Positions 1 through 11,179 of a DNA stretch of 64,000 nucleotides are shown piece by piece. The notes under the pieces were generated by a model. The model made no database searches. It was not told the origin of the DNA and was given only the letters and a program-made list of their open reading frames with translations. Numbering within the stretch: the stretch's first letter is position 1; each line of letters begins with the position of its first letter. This stretch comes from Asterias amurensis. Lineage: Eukaryota > Echinodermata > Asteroidea > Forcipulatida > Asteriidae. The stretch is taken from positions 20,488,450 through 20,552,449 of the forward strand of contig NC_092648.1 of NCBI RefSeq assembly GCF_032118995.1, in the 5' to 3' direction. A program made the position numbers and the translations under genes.

Positions 1-545
1 AATTTTTCTGTCGTTTAATCAAGGAGCAATTATTTTTTCCTACATGACGTGCATAGTTTTATCATAAGGCAAGGTTTTTATACAAGTCAAGATGGAGCCT
101 TTTTTTTTTTTTATAAACCAGACATCGAGATCATTGGTGGTGACCTGAGTCTGGGCTCTCATCAATAACATACAAGAAACAAAACAAACCCAATCCTACT
201 TGAATGGGGTAATTTTTCCACTTCTAACCCGCCGCAATGACAAGTCCTTCAGTGAAGTTATCTCTTCAACATGCCGCGGGGGATCCTATTGCTGGCCCAT
301 TGTATCAATGATCAATATAATCTATTTGCATAAGAAGCACTTTTATTGGTACAACCCCCTGTGCGACACAGTCCATAGCTCGTCGTAACCATAGTGAAGC
401 TCACACAGTGTTGAATGAACTATCATATACAACACTTCCTATGGGGTCTGCCCTATGCCCCCGTAACACCGATCGTGCCGGCTGAAGTGGATTACTTTGT
501 AAGAGCAAAACAAACCTGTAGAGAGACCTACTTCTTTCAGACAAA
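1..545. other. 5' flank of the STPG4-like gene
   Basis: No exon with believable splice borders was found on either strand. The short open frames here overlap each other on opposite strands and match nothing I recognise. The stretch holds a T run near 101-112 and presumably the promoter and 5' untranslated region of the gene starting at 546, but no clear TATA box or initiator can be pointed to. Confidence 0.4.
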
Positions 546-3500
546 ATGGTTCCCGATTCAACGATGGGAAAGACGGCTGTCAAACCTGCTACGGTTAGGC
601 CAGTCAAGACTCGTCTAAAGACAACGAAAGACAAGACAGGTGTGATGGAAAGAGAGACAAAATTTAAGGTAAACCCACAAGTTACAGTCTACTAATCCGC
701 CTAGTGTTCGATGGGACCATGGAGAGGGATAAGTATCGCATGGGTACAATGATAACCCAATGATTGTATTTACAGTTGTCAGGTTTCTACTTCACTTGGT
801 TCCACCATAAAATGCAACTGTTATTGTCACTTGTGGAAATCATGTGGTTTAAAAGAGACATCGTCATCACGTATATTTTAACGAGGTTGGAATTAATCAG
901 TTTAAAAAACAATAGTGTCACGTCATTACTGGTGGTGATTTAAGTCTCTCTCTAACTCTATGCAGATTATAAAACCAGACATTATTTGACCCTTGGGAAA
1001 AACAAGTAGGAACATTTTGATCGAGTAAGGGCTGACCTCTACATAGTCTAATTACTTTCAGATTTTTTGGACAATTTTTCTGATTTTTCCCTTGGGTAAT
1101 ATGTCAGAAATCAGGCTAAAGTATAAGAAGCATACATGTTTATTTGTCTGTTTATTTGTTGTAACCAATGTCCTTCGCTGCTCTGTACAATTGCCAGACA
1201 ATCGCGGGATAACTTTGTTCACGTGGTCGTGCATCATTCCCTCTATACCAAGAACTTCAAATAAAATGCCCCACCCATGTAATGAGGGTGGTATACACAT
1301 GAATTGATAAATTCATGTGATTGATCTTTTAAAACAACACTTATGTTTTTTCTCTCAGGGACGGAAGAGTTTGAAGGATAACTACGAGAAGCCGGTATCG
1401 GGCCGAGACCAATGGTGGAGAGCACACATCAGGGTAAGATATCGACGCTTCGTGAAGTTCCCGCGAAGTCAAACAAAAATGTTCCCGATCAAGTCGGACG
1501 TTTCGCTTTACAAAGCACGAATGTTTTCGGCACATCGCATGTTCCAATAAGTATTTAAAGTAGGCTGCTTTCTAATTCGGTCAGAGGCCTCTCCCTATAT
1601 ACAGTGATTATGACAAGTTAATATTTGAAATGGAAGTGTTCCTTTGAGTCTATATATAGGGCCGGCTATGCCTAATTCTGTCTGACAATTTCAGAAGGGA
1701 TTTACAAAAACAAACATCCCCCAATGCAAACTTACTAAAACTAACTGCGATATACGTAACAGCAGGATTTAAAGTATATTTGACGTAAAATTTTCCCCAT
1801 TTAAAAAAAACTCTGACAGGAAACGCCAATTCCAGGTTCCTATGCGACTCGCAACTTTCTAGCAGACCTCGATGAGCGGCCAGCGACGTATGCCTTCAAG
1901 GGGGAAGGACGCAAGAAAGACGCCGATACCCAACGTAAAGGCACCGTGCTGTTACCTGGTGCCTATGAGGCACATGACATGGTATACGACTTAGAGCAGA
2001 CAAGATATACATATTCCATGAAGAACACTTCTAGAGACGAGAACGAGCTACCTGGAGTTAAAGACAAGGTTGGTATAAATACCAGATAGTTTGGTTCAAG
2101 TTCAGGGCTTATACAAAAGCGTCTGCTGAAGCACGGCAATGGACATATTCCATGTGCGGCCATGTTGATTTTCTCCAATGCAATTTATTGTAACGAAACC
2201 AAGCCTGAAGGAAAAAATAGTCTCATTCCGTTTTGTACAACGAGGGTTAGCACCCATCAATGTTATTGGACATCACTTGTCGGGAGTCAATGTCCCTGTG
2301 TGTTATGCAGTGTTTGCCCACAAAAGACTGACAACTAAAGTTGTTTGTAAAATATGTAAATTCGTGGCAGCAGTGACGATTTTTGGCGAAGCGGCGTTTG
2401 AATGCTAACCATAATTTGCACGTGCAACTTGACTCCCAAAACCATTCGAGCGTCTGACATTGGTGCCATTATTTCAGGTTGACAAAAGTTGGGTAAAGTT
2501 GGAGTGTTCATTGATTTCCCTCACACTTGGACGTGTTTTGGCGACCCATGGCGCGAAGCAAGTTTATTTGACGTAACATTTGTTGACCTAAACAATTTCT
2601 GAGAGTTATGCAAAAACGGGTCGGTAACAAGCCCCCATGAATCATATTCCCTTGCAAAAGTGTTCTAAAAAAATCCAAGAAGTATAAATTAGTATTTGCA
2701 ATTTTACTAAAATTATTGGGTGATTTACATCACCTTTGTAGAACCTATAACGTAAAACCAATGACCAAAGCTCAAACATTATTTCTGGTCGACGGGTCTC
2801 CAAAATGCCCTCCTTCCGTCGCCATTTTGAATCTCCTCCAGGATTTCTACCACGTGCAGTTTTTTTTTAAAGTGATGATCATTTCATTTGTGTGTTCTTT
2901 TATACGCAGGGGTGCAACGTTTGTCCGACGCAATATCCAATGGAAAATTATCTATCATTGGCGTGTGAAAAGCAACCATCGAAGTAAATATGATTTTTTT
3001 TTTCTCATTATATAAACTTATGTTTCGTTACTTCCTGTATCCATACGCATCCTGACACATTGAAAGTCTATCCAGAAATACGCGGGTGATTTCAAATTGT
3101 AAACGCCAATAAATATGTGAAATCTGAAAAAATACCTCTCTCATAACTGTCCTTGTTATTTTATTTGTTTGTAGGCACCCAATGTTTAAATCTACATCGC
3201 AGAGATTCCCCACAATATATTTCCAAGGCGTAAGTATATAAATTATTTCTTCTGAAAGAACACCACTTGATAGTATTTGTTTTGTTCGAGGAAACGTCAA
3301 TTTGTGTCTGTTCTAAAGCTATATCAATGCTTCCTCCGGTTGTAAAAGTTTACCCAACTAAATGTCACCTCTCAGAACCATTTCCCTCCATGTTTTAACA
3401 GACAAAGAACCCACCACCAGACCGTTACCAAGCCTACATCCCAGAAACCATGCATGTTATATCATCCAGCTTTAAATCACGGACACCAAGGTTTTCAACA

Positions 3501-4048
3501 TCACATACGGTAAGTCTCCACTTCACCATACATCCGTACCAACCCTGGGGTGGATTTCACAAAGATAGTCCTAACTTAGGACCAGTCCTATCTCTTAGCA
3601 TTGCCTAGGACTAGTCCTAAGTTAGGACTATTTTTGTGAAATCCACACCTGGTTTCACATTAAATGCAATCGATAATCGATTCATAGAACCGATTCAGAG
3701 AAGTTGATTTTTTTTCGGAACTGATAATAATTTGGTTCAACCGACGATTTAATGTTTGCATTTCGAAAAGTAAAAGAAAAAGAATCCTCTTCATCACAAT
3801 GAAATCCAAATGTCATTAAGTCCAAATACACTCGGTGTATAAACTTAAACTTGGATTCTTCAAAATAAACAAACAATCTCAAACTTTTAACACACTGCTA
3901 ATGGTGTACACTTTATTTTCTTATTCTATGACAGAAAGTACCTGGGCCTGGATCGTACGACAAAACCTTCCAGTCTCCAATGCCAGCCACTATATCCAAG
4001 ATGGGGAGGAACCACGGTTTATTCTTTACTAGTGCATTTAATTTATGA
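546..4048 (+). CDS. STPG4: STPG4-like sperm-tail PG-rich repeat protein, seven coding exons
   Basis: Joined coding exons are 546-668, 1359-1433, 1820-2068, 2910-2983, 3175-3229, 3402-3509 and 3935-4048, all with GT-AG borders and matching phases, giving 265 aa. The family average is similar (human STPG4 is about 250 aa). Exon 2 ends in DQWWRAHIR and exon 3 opens with ETPIPGSY, followed by YAFKGEGRKK; this matches the human order of a WWR segment, TPIPGTY and a NEGRKK segment from memory. Exon 5 carries FKSTSQRFPTIYF and the last exon carries the classic repeat PGPGSYD and then ISKMGRNHGLFF, close to the human C-terminus. Proteins of this family are linked to sperm flagella and the germ line; STPG4 itself has been tied to DNA demethylation after fertilisation. 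The start is the first ATG of the open frame in exon 1. The fourth exon is the least certain because its donor is GTAAAT and its sequence is less conserved. Confidence 0.85.
3549..3650. repeat. Palindromic MITE, family with GGATTTCACAAAG ends
   Basis: A hairpin-forming element in STPG4 intron 6. The left end reads GGATTTCACAAAGATAG and the right end is its near complement, and the centre is full of TCCTAA/TTAGGA blocks. The same family is seen at 18161-18354, 31540-31666 and 52421-52538. Confidence 0.7.
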
Positions 4049-5060
4049 AAAGTCAAAATTTCCTTAAACTATGTCTAGTTTTGATACAATTCCCAATCCC
4101 TAAAACCCCAAAACCAGATTGTTTTTTTCACAAACCTATTCGAAAACCTTTATTTCTACATCATGGTCATCAACCCAAAGAGCCTTTAACACACTGTTCA
4201 GTATTATCATTCTAGTTTTTCAATGTTTACGATCCTTAATGCTTCAGTGTTTCCTTTAACATTGCCTTTACATTTATGTGCATAAGCATTTAACCGTAAA
4301 AGTATGTTTAAGGTCTTTCAACAACATGAAACATACATGCAATCTATTGGAAGAAGTTAAACAACCAACAGTTCCAACACCAAATAGTATCAAGTAAAAC
4401 ACCTGTACACTAAATGGGTTATTTCATAAATTAGGCAGGGGCCATAACCACTTGCCTCTTAATTTATGGAATGACCCACGTAAATGACCGATGTTAATTA
4501 TTATATAGACTTCTATTAAACCAAACTTCAGTTCATAAACATTGTATTTTAACACACAAAAAATGTCAACAGGATTGTTGATTCTTTTGTATACAGACAG
4601 TCAGATCATCTATATAAGGTCAGTTATATCCTAACGATACATGTTCATGTAATCTGAAACTTAATTGGTTTTGGTGTTTATTCAAAAGCAACACAAGCTT
4701 CAATTATAAAGTGCATTTCTTTTTGTAGAAATGCAGTTATTGCATTGCAAATGGTACATGTTTTTTATGTATGGTAAAACTTGATGTGAAATGTGCAACA
4801 TATGTTTTTTTGCAGCTTAAAACATGGCAATTTTATTGTATATTTTGACGGCTATTACTGACAGCTTACATTGTGTTTACAATAGCAATTTGTCGAATGA
4901 GGCTTTTTGAGTGTGTGATTTTAAAATGTTGATGGTTTTATGCAAAATTATACTTTTGTAAATAAATTATTGTTTGTATATAAATTGTTGTAATAAATAA
5001 ATAAAAGATAAGGCTGAACAATTCCGGTTGGTTCTGCAATTTGTTCCGAGTACAAAGGTG
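4049..5060 (+). other. 3' untranslated region and tail of the STPG4-like gene
   Basis: AT-rich sequence without exons. It probably holds the 3' UTR up to a cluster of AATAAA signals between 4961 and 5004. A 65-bp fold-back lies at about 4418-4486, with arms reading roughly GGGTTATTTCATAAATTAGG and its near complement. Confidence 0.5.
4961..5004 (+). promoter_or_regulatory. Polyadenylation signal cluster
   Basis: Several overlapping AATAAA hexamers lie about 0.9 kb after the STPG4 stop codon, on the sense strand. They are the best candidates for ending that transcript. Confidence 0.5.
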
Positions 5061-5151
5061 TTACATTTAAATATTTAAATATAGAATTGTTCAACAAACT
5101 AAATACCATTATTTAAACATAAAATATCAAGATCCAACTAAACCCGTTCTG

Positions 5152-5448
5152 ATGGACCAATATCAACATAGCCGAACAAGTCTTGTGTGCAATTACATTT
5201 ACATGTATCACGATTTCCGCGAAGAAGAGTTTGAATGTTATGGGTGCTGGGTTTATGATATCTGCTTGGACAAGTTTCATAATAACTATTATGGTGTTTA
5301 TGTTCCTAAAATTTATACCGATGGGGCTTATGCTCCTGATAAGTTCAACTATAGAGATGAAAGGACAGTATGGTTCAACCATGTCGACGGACAGGTTCTA
5401 GATAGCAGCCATACTAAGTTCTTTACCAATTTCTCTGGTTGGATCTGA
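5152..5448 (+). CDS. Uncharacterised open frame, 98 codons
   Basis: An ATG-started open frame rich in Tyr, Asp, Asn and Trp, with codons such as TAT, GAT and AAT that look protein-like. The frame is open further upstream to about 5070. Two other frames are also open over the same bases, one on each strand, so coding is not secure. I recognise no domain. It lies between the STPG4 tail and the convergent small gene at 5909-6753, and could be part of a 3' UTR or of an old repeat. Confidence 0.2.
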   Translation: MDQYQHSRTSLVCNYIYMYHDFREEEFECYGCWVYDICLDKFHNNYYGVYVPKIYTDGAYAPDKFNYRDERTVWFNHVDGQVLDSSHTKFFTNFSGWI

Positions 5449-5908
5449 TACTTACAACTCCATCCCGCACAAAACACACACATTATAACGTAACCACAAC
5501 GGCTATGTCCCACCGGGGGCGAAGAGATTAAGTAAGTTATATTGTAGTCCAAAATTTACTCTCAGTACACACATTCAACTTCAAATAAATTAGAATTACG
5601 GTGAATTTCAGTGATCTGCCCCCGTCTCAGAGACTCTCTGCCACCAAATACGTGGTAAAATTCACATGAAGTTTCTTTTAATAGATACACAGTGCATCTC
5701 TGCTTCCTTCCACTCAGCAGAATCCCGATAATAACAGTTTTCTGTGACGTTGCTATACCTACACTCAACGCAAAACGTTTCCAAACAAACCAGCATTGGT
5801 GAATGATACATCCTCATGGGGAAATGATGCTCCGTTCGGGGCATAAAGATAACATGCACATTTATCCGAATTGGGATCTTATGAATGAAAATGGGCTGGA
5901 GCTCACTC

Positions 5909-6753
5909 TTAAGTCGATGATCCACCAGTACCGATCGTTGAGATCTTGTCTTCCGTTTCTTCCTCTTGTCTTAAGTAGTCTCTCTCCAATAGACACTGAA
6001 TCTCCTCAGAGGTCAAAGGTTGCTCTGGAAACATCCTCCTCTTTAAGTCACTGATCGTCGTCACATCTGAAGTATCCGAAATGTCCGCATCGTCGACCAC
6101 TGAAGCGTCTTGGGTGATGAAACGCGTCATCGCATCTTCCTTGGTTTGATGGAGAGACTTGAGGATTTCTTTGGAGTTCAGCTTTCCCGGTTTTCGCTTC
6201 ATACGGTCAAGCTTCGCCTCTTCATCAAGGAGAAATGAAAAAGTAAATTAATTTTACTTAAAAAAAGTTAATTGTAAACTCATCTTTTAATGAGGCTGAC
6301 AGTATCTGAGATTCTCAATAAGACGCTACATACAAAAACGGCTTTAAGAAATTTGCTTTTCTTACATTTTGCAAACCGTTTTCGAGTTAACACATTAAGT
6401 TTCACATAACTAAAGTTGGCTAAAACCATTGACTTAATAATCATAGTTATCAATTTAGTTTTTTTGACACACATTGATAAAAGTACTCCGAAAGCATTGA
6501 GTTTTATTTTGTTATTTATTATTCAATTCAGAAGATTGTATTTCTTGACAATAATACATATCCACTTAAAAATACCACTAAATTTGTTAGCAATTCCAGC
6601 ATTCTGCAAGAAGTCTTTTAATATAATAAAAACCACTTTTTTCCAATCCAGACGAATGTTTTTCTCAAACATGAAAAAATAATCAAAATAAATCATTAAA
6701 AAATCTACAGAATGTACCTGTCTTATGGTTAATTTCCTTTGTTTTTTGCCCAT
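5909..6753 (-). CDS. Unrecognised small charged protein, two exons, 114 aa
   Basis: Exon 1 is 6718-6753, encoding MGKKQRKLTIRQ, with donor GTACAT. Exon 2 is 5909-6217, after an acceptor ending GATGAAGAG. Phases match (0/0). The protein opens with a Lys/Arg-rich stretch (AKLDRMKRKPGKLNSKEI), then has a Ser/Asp/Thr stretch (VVDDADISDTSDVTT) and a Glu-rich helical end (LTSEEIQCLLERDYLRQ). No signal peptide or membrane segment is seen, and I recognise no known family. The basic start could be a nuclear targeting or RNA-binding region, but that is a guess. A candidate ATTAAA signal on the minus strand is at 5677-5682. The gene converges with STPG4. The exon 2 acceptor lacks a strong pyrimidine tract, so an alternative upstream exon is possible. 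Confidence 0.55.
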
Positions 6754-6806
6754 ACTTTTGTCTATATGCAAAATACGGCTGATATTGTTTATGTTACGAC
6801 TTCGGA

Positions 6807-6820
6807 CCGCTAGGTGGCAG
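6807..6820 (+). promoter_or_regulatory. CTCF-like motif (CCGCTAGGTGGCAG)
   Basis: The 14 bases fit the known CTCF core, written CC(A/G)(G/C)(C/T)AG(A/G)(G/T)GGC(A/G)(G/C), at nearly every position. It lies about 50 bp upstream of the small minus-strand gene's ATG. The same longer string (CTAGGTGGCAGCAGAC) recurs in the hairpin at 37.74 kb, so it may instead be a repeat end. Confidence 0.35.
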
Positions 6821-6847
6821 CAGACATCACATAGCTGCTTAATGGCG

Positions 6848-7331
6848 GGGTGTACTTCTGGTTATTACTCCTCAAGTTGATAACCATAACAACTTACTTG
6901 GTAAAGAGCAATGGATAGCTGTTGTTGTTATAAAACATTGCTAGAAATGACCCCTTTGAAGTAGTGTAGTTTTAGAGAAAGAGGTCACTTTTCACCCAAT
7001 AATCTGAAAGCCTTTCTCAAGTATGAAAGCACAACATTCTATGCAAAAAATTGTGTTTTTTCTTTCAATACCTTCTTGCAACCCCAAAGACCAATCGAGC
7101 CAAAATGCTCACAGGTCTTTATTTTTAGACATCATATTTGGATACACCAAATGAGGATACTGGTCTTTAACGCAGAAAATACTGCTTAAAACATTTCTGC
7201 TAAGCAAAAATTAGCAGAAAACCAATCAAAGGCGATACATAAGAGATCGTAAACCTTATTCTTGTAAGCATAGTTTTGTTGTTCTTTGTAACATTTTGTA
7301 CTTAAAAGCATCTCTATGAAATTGGGCCCTG
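6848..7331. repeat. Two joined MITE remnants
   Basis: The first part, to about 7171, resembles the TTAA-type family seen at 24588 and 58411: it has the GTAAAGAGCAATGG...TATAAAACATTG block and ends in ACTGGTCTTT. From about 7172 to 7331 it joins part of the GGGCCC palindromic family, ending in TCTATGAAATTGGGCCC. One element has probably inserted into or against the other. Confidence 0.5.
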
Positions 7332-7635
7332 TTCACAGAGCACTGTTTAAAGGCCATCAGGATGACTTGTCTTACCCAATTCCATTAATGTCATGTGCAA
7401 TTCTATCCACCTTCATTACTAAATTTTACTACATTTAGGAGGACTCTCAGTTTCTTTCTTGGTTTAGGGTCAAATTCTGAGGTTAAAATTAATTGTTTTC
7501 TGTTAGAACAAAAAATGTAATTGCATCCTCTTTTGGCCATTGGTTCTCTTTGGTATTGGTAAAATTGTCATATTGAATTTGGATGTTCATTGAATCAGGC
7601 ATGGAGTGACATGCAGGGCTGTCTGCTTCGTTTTT

Positions 7636-7792
7636 GAAATGGCAAGGGCACCAAGGCATTTTCTCTTTAGCAAAGGGCACCCTATGAGGAAATTGTAAAT
7701 TTCTACTTGTGCATTTTAAGGGCACCAAGGCAATGGCAAGGGGCAACGGAGGCAATCGCCTCCGTTGCCTCCGTGAAGTATTAGGCCTGGAC
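7636..7792. repeat. Dispersed GGCACCAAGG repeat
   Basis: The segment runs from a GGCAAGGGCACC block to AGGCCTGG and is shared, more or less diverged, with 22392-22531, 35118-35275, 36781-36945, 59793-59935 and about 60361-60420. It contains a nearly perfect internal palindrome around GGAGGCAATCGCCTCC. No coding capacity is evident; open frames crossing it are chance. Confidence 0.5.
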
Positions 7793-8000
7793 ATGGAGGC
7801 CGAAGAGGCAATGTCATATGTTGCCCCTAGTAACATAGGACACCTTGGTAACCTTGGTGCCCCTTCGAATGTTTCTATAGCTATTTTAAAAATTTCCAAT
7901 GGAAGAGCCCTTTGTTAGATGAAAATGGCCTTGCCCTCTCAAAGATGAAATTGCATTGGTACATCATGGAAATGATGCAAACAGAAACATTACTAATATA

Positions 8001-9066
8001 TTATGATTCAGTTAGTTTTCCATTTATCAAAAGACTATCAGTTCCTGGTGTTTCCGAAGAGCATCTTATACCATAGTTCTCTTCAAGGTAATCCATGACA
8101 CCAGCAGTGCTAGTAATAACATTGAAGACCCGCCGTTCTGCTCTGGTCAACACCTTCTCCATCATGTTTATAAGATGATGATGAAAATACTGGAACGGTG
8201 TACCCAGAGATACCGATATATCAACCCATTGCTGCACACAATCGATTGGTGTTACAGTGTGACCAGCGTACATTGCTGGATTCTCTAGGATTCCCCTAGC
8301 AGCCATGACACCATCGACACCCGTTTGCTCGCAAACTCTATGAACATCGGTCAAGCTCTTTATATCTCCATTGGCAATCACAGGTATTCCAACACTCTCT
8401 TTGATGAGTTTCACGGCGTCATGGTTTGCCGGTTCGGTTCGATCATGAACGGTTCGGCAATGAACTGCAATCCAAGAGACCCCGGCACTCTCTGCCTTCT
8501 GACACAAGTCCACGGTGTCGCGTAGATTTCGATGGATTCTTATCTTGATTGATGTGGTGAAGTCTTCGCTGCCCGTCCTTGCCCAGGTCTGCCTCACCAT
8601 GTCCCTGACTAGCTCTGGCTGTTTAATGAGATGAGCACCATAACCATCACACGTTGCCCAGCGCTGCGGACAACCACAATTCAGATCGACTCCGTCCGCA
8701 TAAGGCCCGACAACCTCTGCTGCATCAGCCAAGTCCTTCGCATGTTTGGCTGCAAACTGAACAATCAGCGGTCTGTCCTCTCTGTTTGTTGTAAACTCAT
8801 TGTCTCTTGCCTTGGTTGATTTGACAAAGCTATCTGCCATGATCATCGGCGTGAAAGTCAAATCACAATCATATCTCCTAACCAGTGTTCTAAAAGCCAG
8901 TTTGGAGTACCTCACCATCGGGGCGCACATCTTCACTGGTTCCTTCTGCTTAAACAGATCCGTAATGGATCGACTTTGGAAAGTCGAGTCTTCATAAGTT
9001 CCCTTCATGGTGATTCTATGTTTTAAGTTTGAGTACATCAAACAATCCACTGTCCGAAATCTGTTG
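8001..9066 (-). CDS. DUS4L: tRNA-dihydrouridine synthase 4-like (DUS4L)
   Basis: Reduces uridine to dihydrouridine in the D-loop of tRNAs (positions 20a/20b in this family) using FMN and NADPH. The protein matches human DUS4L from memory along its length: MCAPMVRYSKLAFRTLVRRY, TPMIMADSFVKS, PLIVQFAA, GVDLNCGCPQRWA with the catalytic Cys of the CGCP motif, SIKIRIH, IPVIANGDI and MAARGILENPAM, ending with VMDYLEENYGI and a short tail. A good splice acceptor (GATGCCCTACAG) sits at 9067, so this is an exon whose 5' partner lies upstream. In-exon start codons are at 9038 (345 aa) and 9008 (335 aa); the latter best matches the human length of about 317. An upstream exon at 11180-11325 could extend it in frame. 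One oddity is HCRT where the family usually has HGRT. The stop is at 8001-8003. Confidence 0.9.
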
Positions 9067-9179
9067 CTGTAGGGCATCAAAACAAATTGAAAATCTATAT
9101 AAAAATTAGAATGAAATAACAACTCTCTCTCATAAATCTGCAGACTGTATTGACTTGAACTCTGCACATTGTAGCATGG

Positions 9180-10228
9180 CAGACCACATTTACAGTGCTA
9201 CCATGAGTGACACTTGTTCTTTATGATTGATTGGGCAAATCAATAATACTTCAAAAAGTGTAGCATAGAGAAAAGGACTTTCAAATTATTACTCATGTTG
9301 TAAAACCATGTATCAAACCTTGGTCATACAAACAAAACACAGAGGTCAAAGTATAGCCCTGACTGCAGCATGCTGGTACCATGCTACCTCCATGCAGGTA
9401 CATGGTACACTAGAGTGTCAGTCTCTGTTTACAAAAAAATACTACTGATATCTTCAGTAACTAAACTGAAGGAGTACGTAGTGTAAAGCACATGGGATGA
9501 ACATACTTTCAAAGTTTCAGTTTTTGTACATATAGGGGAAACTGTTTTTTTTCTTCATTTTTTTCTCCTTCATATTAGTACAGTGGCGGGGACTGTGACT
9601 TGCGTAGAGCTGCGATCGGCGTATGGAAGAAAGAATGTGCAATCTCAAAATTTGTGTTCACTGGTCAGTGACTTCGGCTCTCCTGCCAACACAGTTTAAT
9701 GTGTACAAATGTACACTGCTCCAATATTACAATTATATCAGCACGTAGTGTAGCCTGTAGGTAATCAACAGAGACCAATGTCATAGTATACTACAGTACC
9801 ACTGCCTGAGCAATTATTGAAGAATACCAATAAAATGATATAGAATTACACTAGACTAGGGTTAGAAACCATACACAATAAAATTTACTTCAGCCATACA
9901 CTACTCTTCTTCAACCCGGGCCCCCTATCTCTGGATATCATTTAATTGTTGTTAAAAAACAATCAAGTAAATTCTTTAAAGAAAAGGATGCCACGTTCTA
10001 TATGCGATAACGTAACCCTCCTCCCGACGGCGACGCCGAAGGCCGTCAGGAGGAGGGTTACGTTATCGCAACTACATTCTATACTGCAGTGCACATAATC
10101 AGACTGTACTTCTAGAAACTATAAGGAACTTTGTTAGGAACGGGGGAGCCTTCTACTAGTTTCTAGAGAAGTAATCAGACTGCACATCTTAGTACATTCA
10201 CTGCACTGCATTTTACTTTTAGGTGTCA
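9180..10228. other. Intergenic or 5' intron of DUS4L
   Basis: No exon was found on either strand. Around 9590-9710 the base composition is GC-richer than the flanks, with a splice-like CCAACACAG, but no frame is convincing. The perfect hairpin at 10003-10070 lies here. Confidence 0.4.
10003..10070. repeat. Near-perfect 68-bp hairpin
   Basis: The left arm starts TGCGATAACGTAACCCTCCT and the right arm is its complement, ending AGGGTTACGTTATCGCA, with a GC-rich loop around GACGCCGAAG. Only about one mismatch is seen in arms of roughly 28 bp, so the sequence is young or under constraint. Confidence 0.75.
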
Positions 10229-10897
10229 GGACACTTCGTACCTTTGCCACTTCGTACCTTTTCAAGGTGCGAAGTGACTTTGGACACTTCGTACCTTGGA
10301 CACTTCGTACCTTCTTACAAGACACTTCGTACCTTCTCACGAGTCACTTCGTACCTTCTCACGAGTCACTTCGTACCTTCTCACGAGACACTTCCTACCT
10401 TCGTACTAATTTGGGATTTCTGCATCGTTTATGATTTTTTTTGTGCTTTATGATCGGATGATTATGAAATAAAAGCAAAACAATCCAACTGTTACTATTT
10501 TGTTGGGACACCAAGGAGCCATTTTGACGATTGCATGATTGTTTGACTTTAAAATATTTGTAAAAAATATTGGCGAAAGATGTTGTCCTTGGCGGTAATT
10601 AACTTATACAAAATATTAGTTTCACATTAAAAATGACATTCACATACTCAAACAAAAATTATAATTCATTAAGTAGCCTATTATTAATTTTTTATCTCAA
10701 CGAACATTAAATTATTAAGGAATACACATTTTAATGGAGGTACGAAGTGACTCGGCTAAAGGTACGAAGTGACTCAGCTGATGGTCACTTCGTACCCTGC
10801 CCACGGTACGCGTACCCCGCCCACGGTACGAAGTGACCAATTTGGTTACGGTACGAAGTGTCCCGAAGGTACGAAGTGGCAAAGGTACGAAGTGTCC
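10229..10897. mobile_element. 669-bp non-autonomous DNA transposon with repeated CACTTCGTACC motif
   Basis: The ends are perfect 32-bp terminal inverted repeats (10229-10260 and 10866-10897), beginning GGACACTTCGTACCTTTGCC. Inside each end the 11-mer CACTTCGTACC recurs: about nine times on the left (10231-10400), mostly in one orientation, and seven or eight times on the right (10740-10897), mostly in the opposite one. The middle is AT-rich with no open frame. Such clustered subterminal motifs are typical transposase-binding sites in hAT and related elements. I see no clear target-site duplication, so the superfamily is not assigned. Confidence 0.8.
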
Positions 10898-11179
10898 GAC
10901 ATCATAATGTTATGATAGAAATCGTTATGATGTAGCTGATTCGGACTACTCTTTTTATGAAAACAATGTTGGTTTTGTTCTGTGCCATAGAAACCTGAAT
11001 CACTCTGACGGGGGTCTGTAGTGTACAAAACTTTTACATGGCAAGGAATTTTCCACTTTATTTTTGTTGTCTAGTTAGCTGTGCTGCTGACGGGCTGCCT
11101 GCCCGATGTGTTGTGTACACAGTAAGTGGTGGTCGTGCAATTAAACTGCCGTAAGAATTATAAAATTATAATTCACTAC

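Noticed and set aside
9580-9720. GC-richer block that might be a small nuclear RNA
   Set aside because: I compared it by eye with U1, U2, U4, U12 and vault RNA features and found no match.
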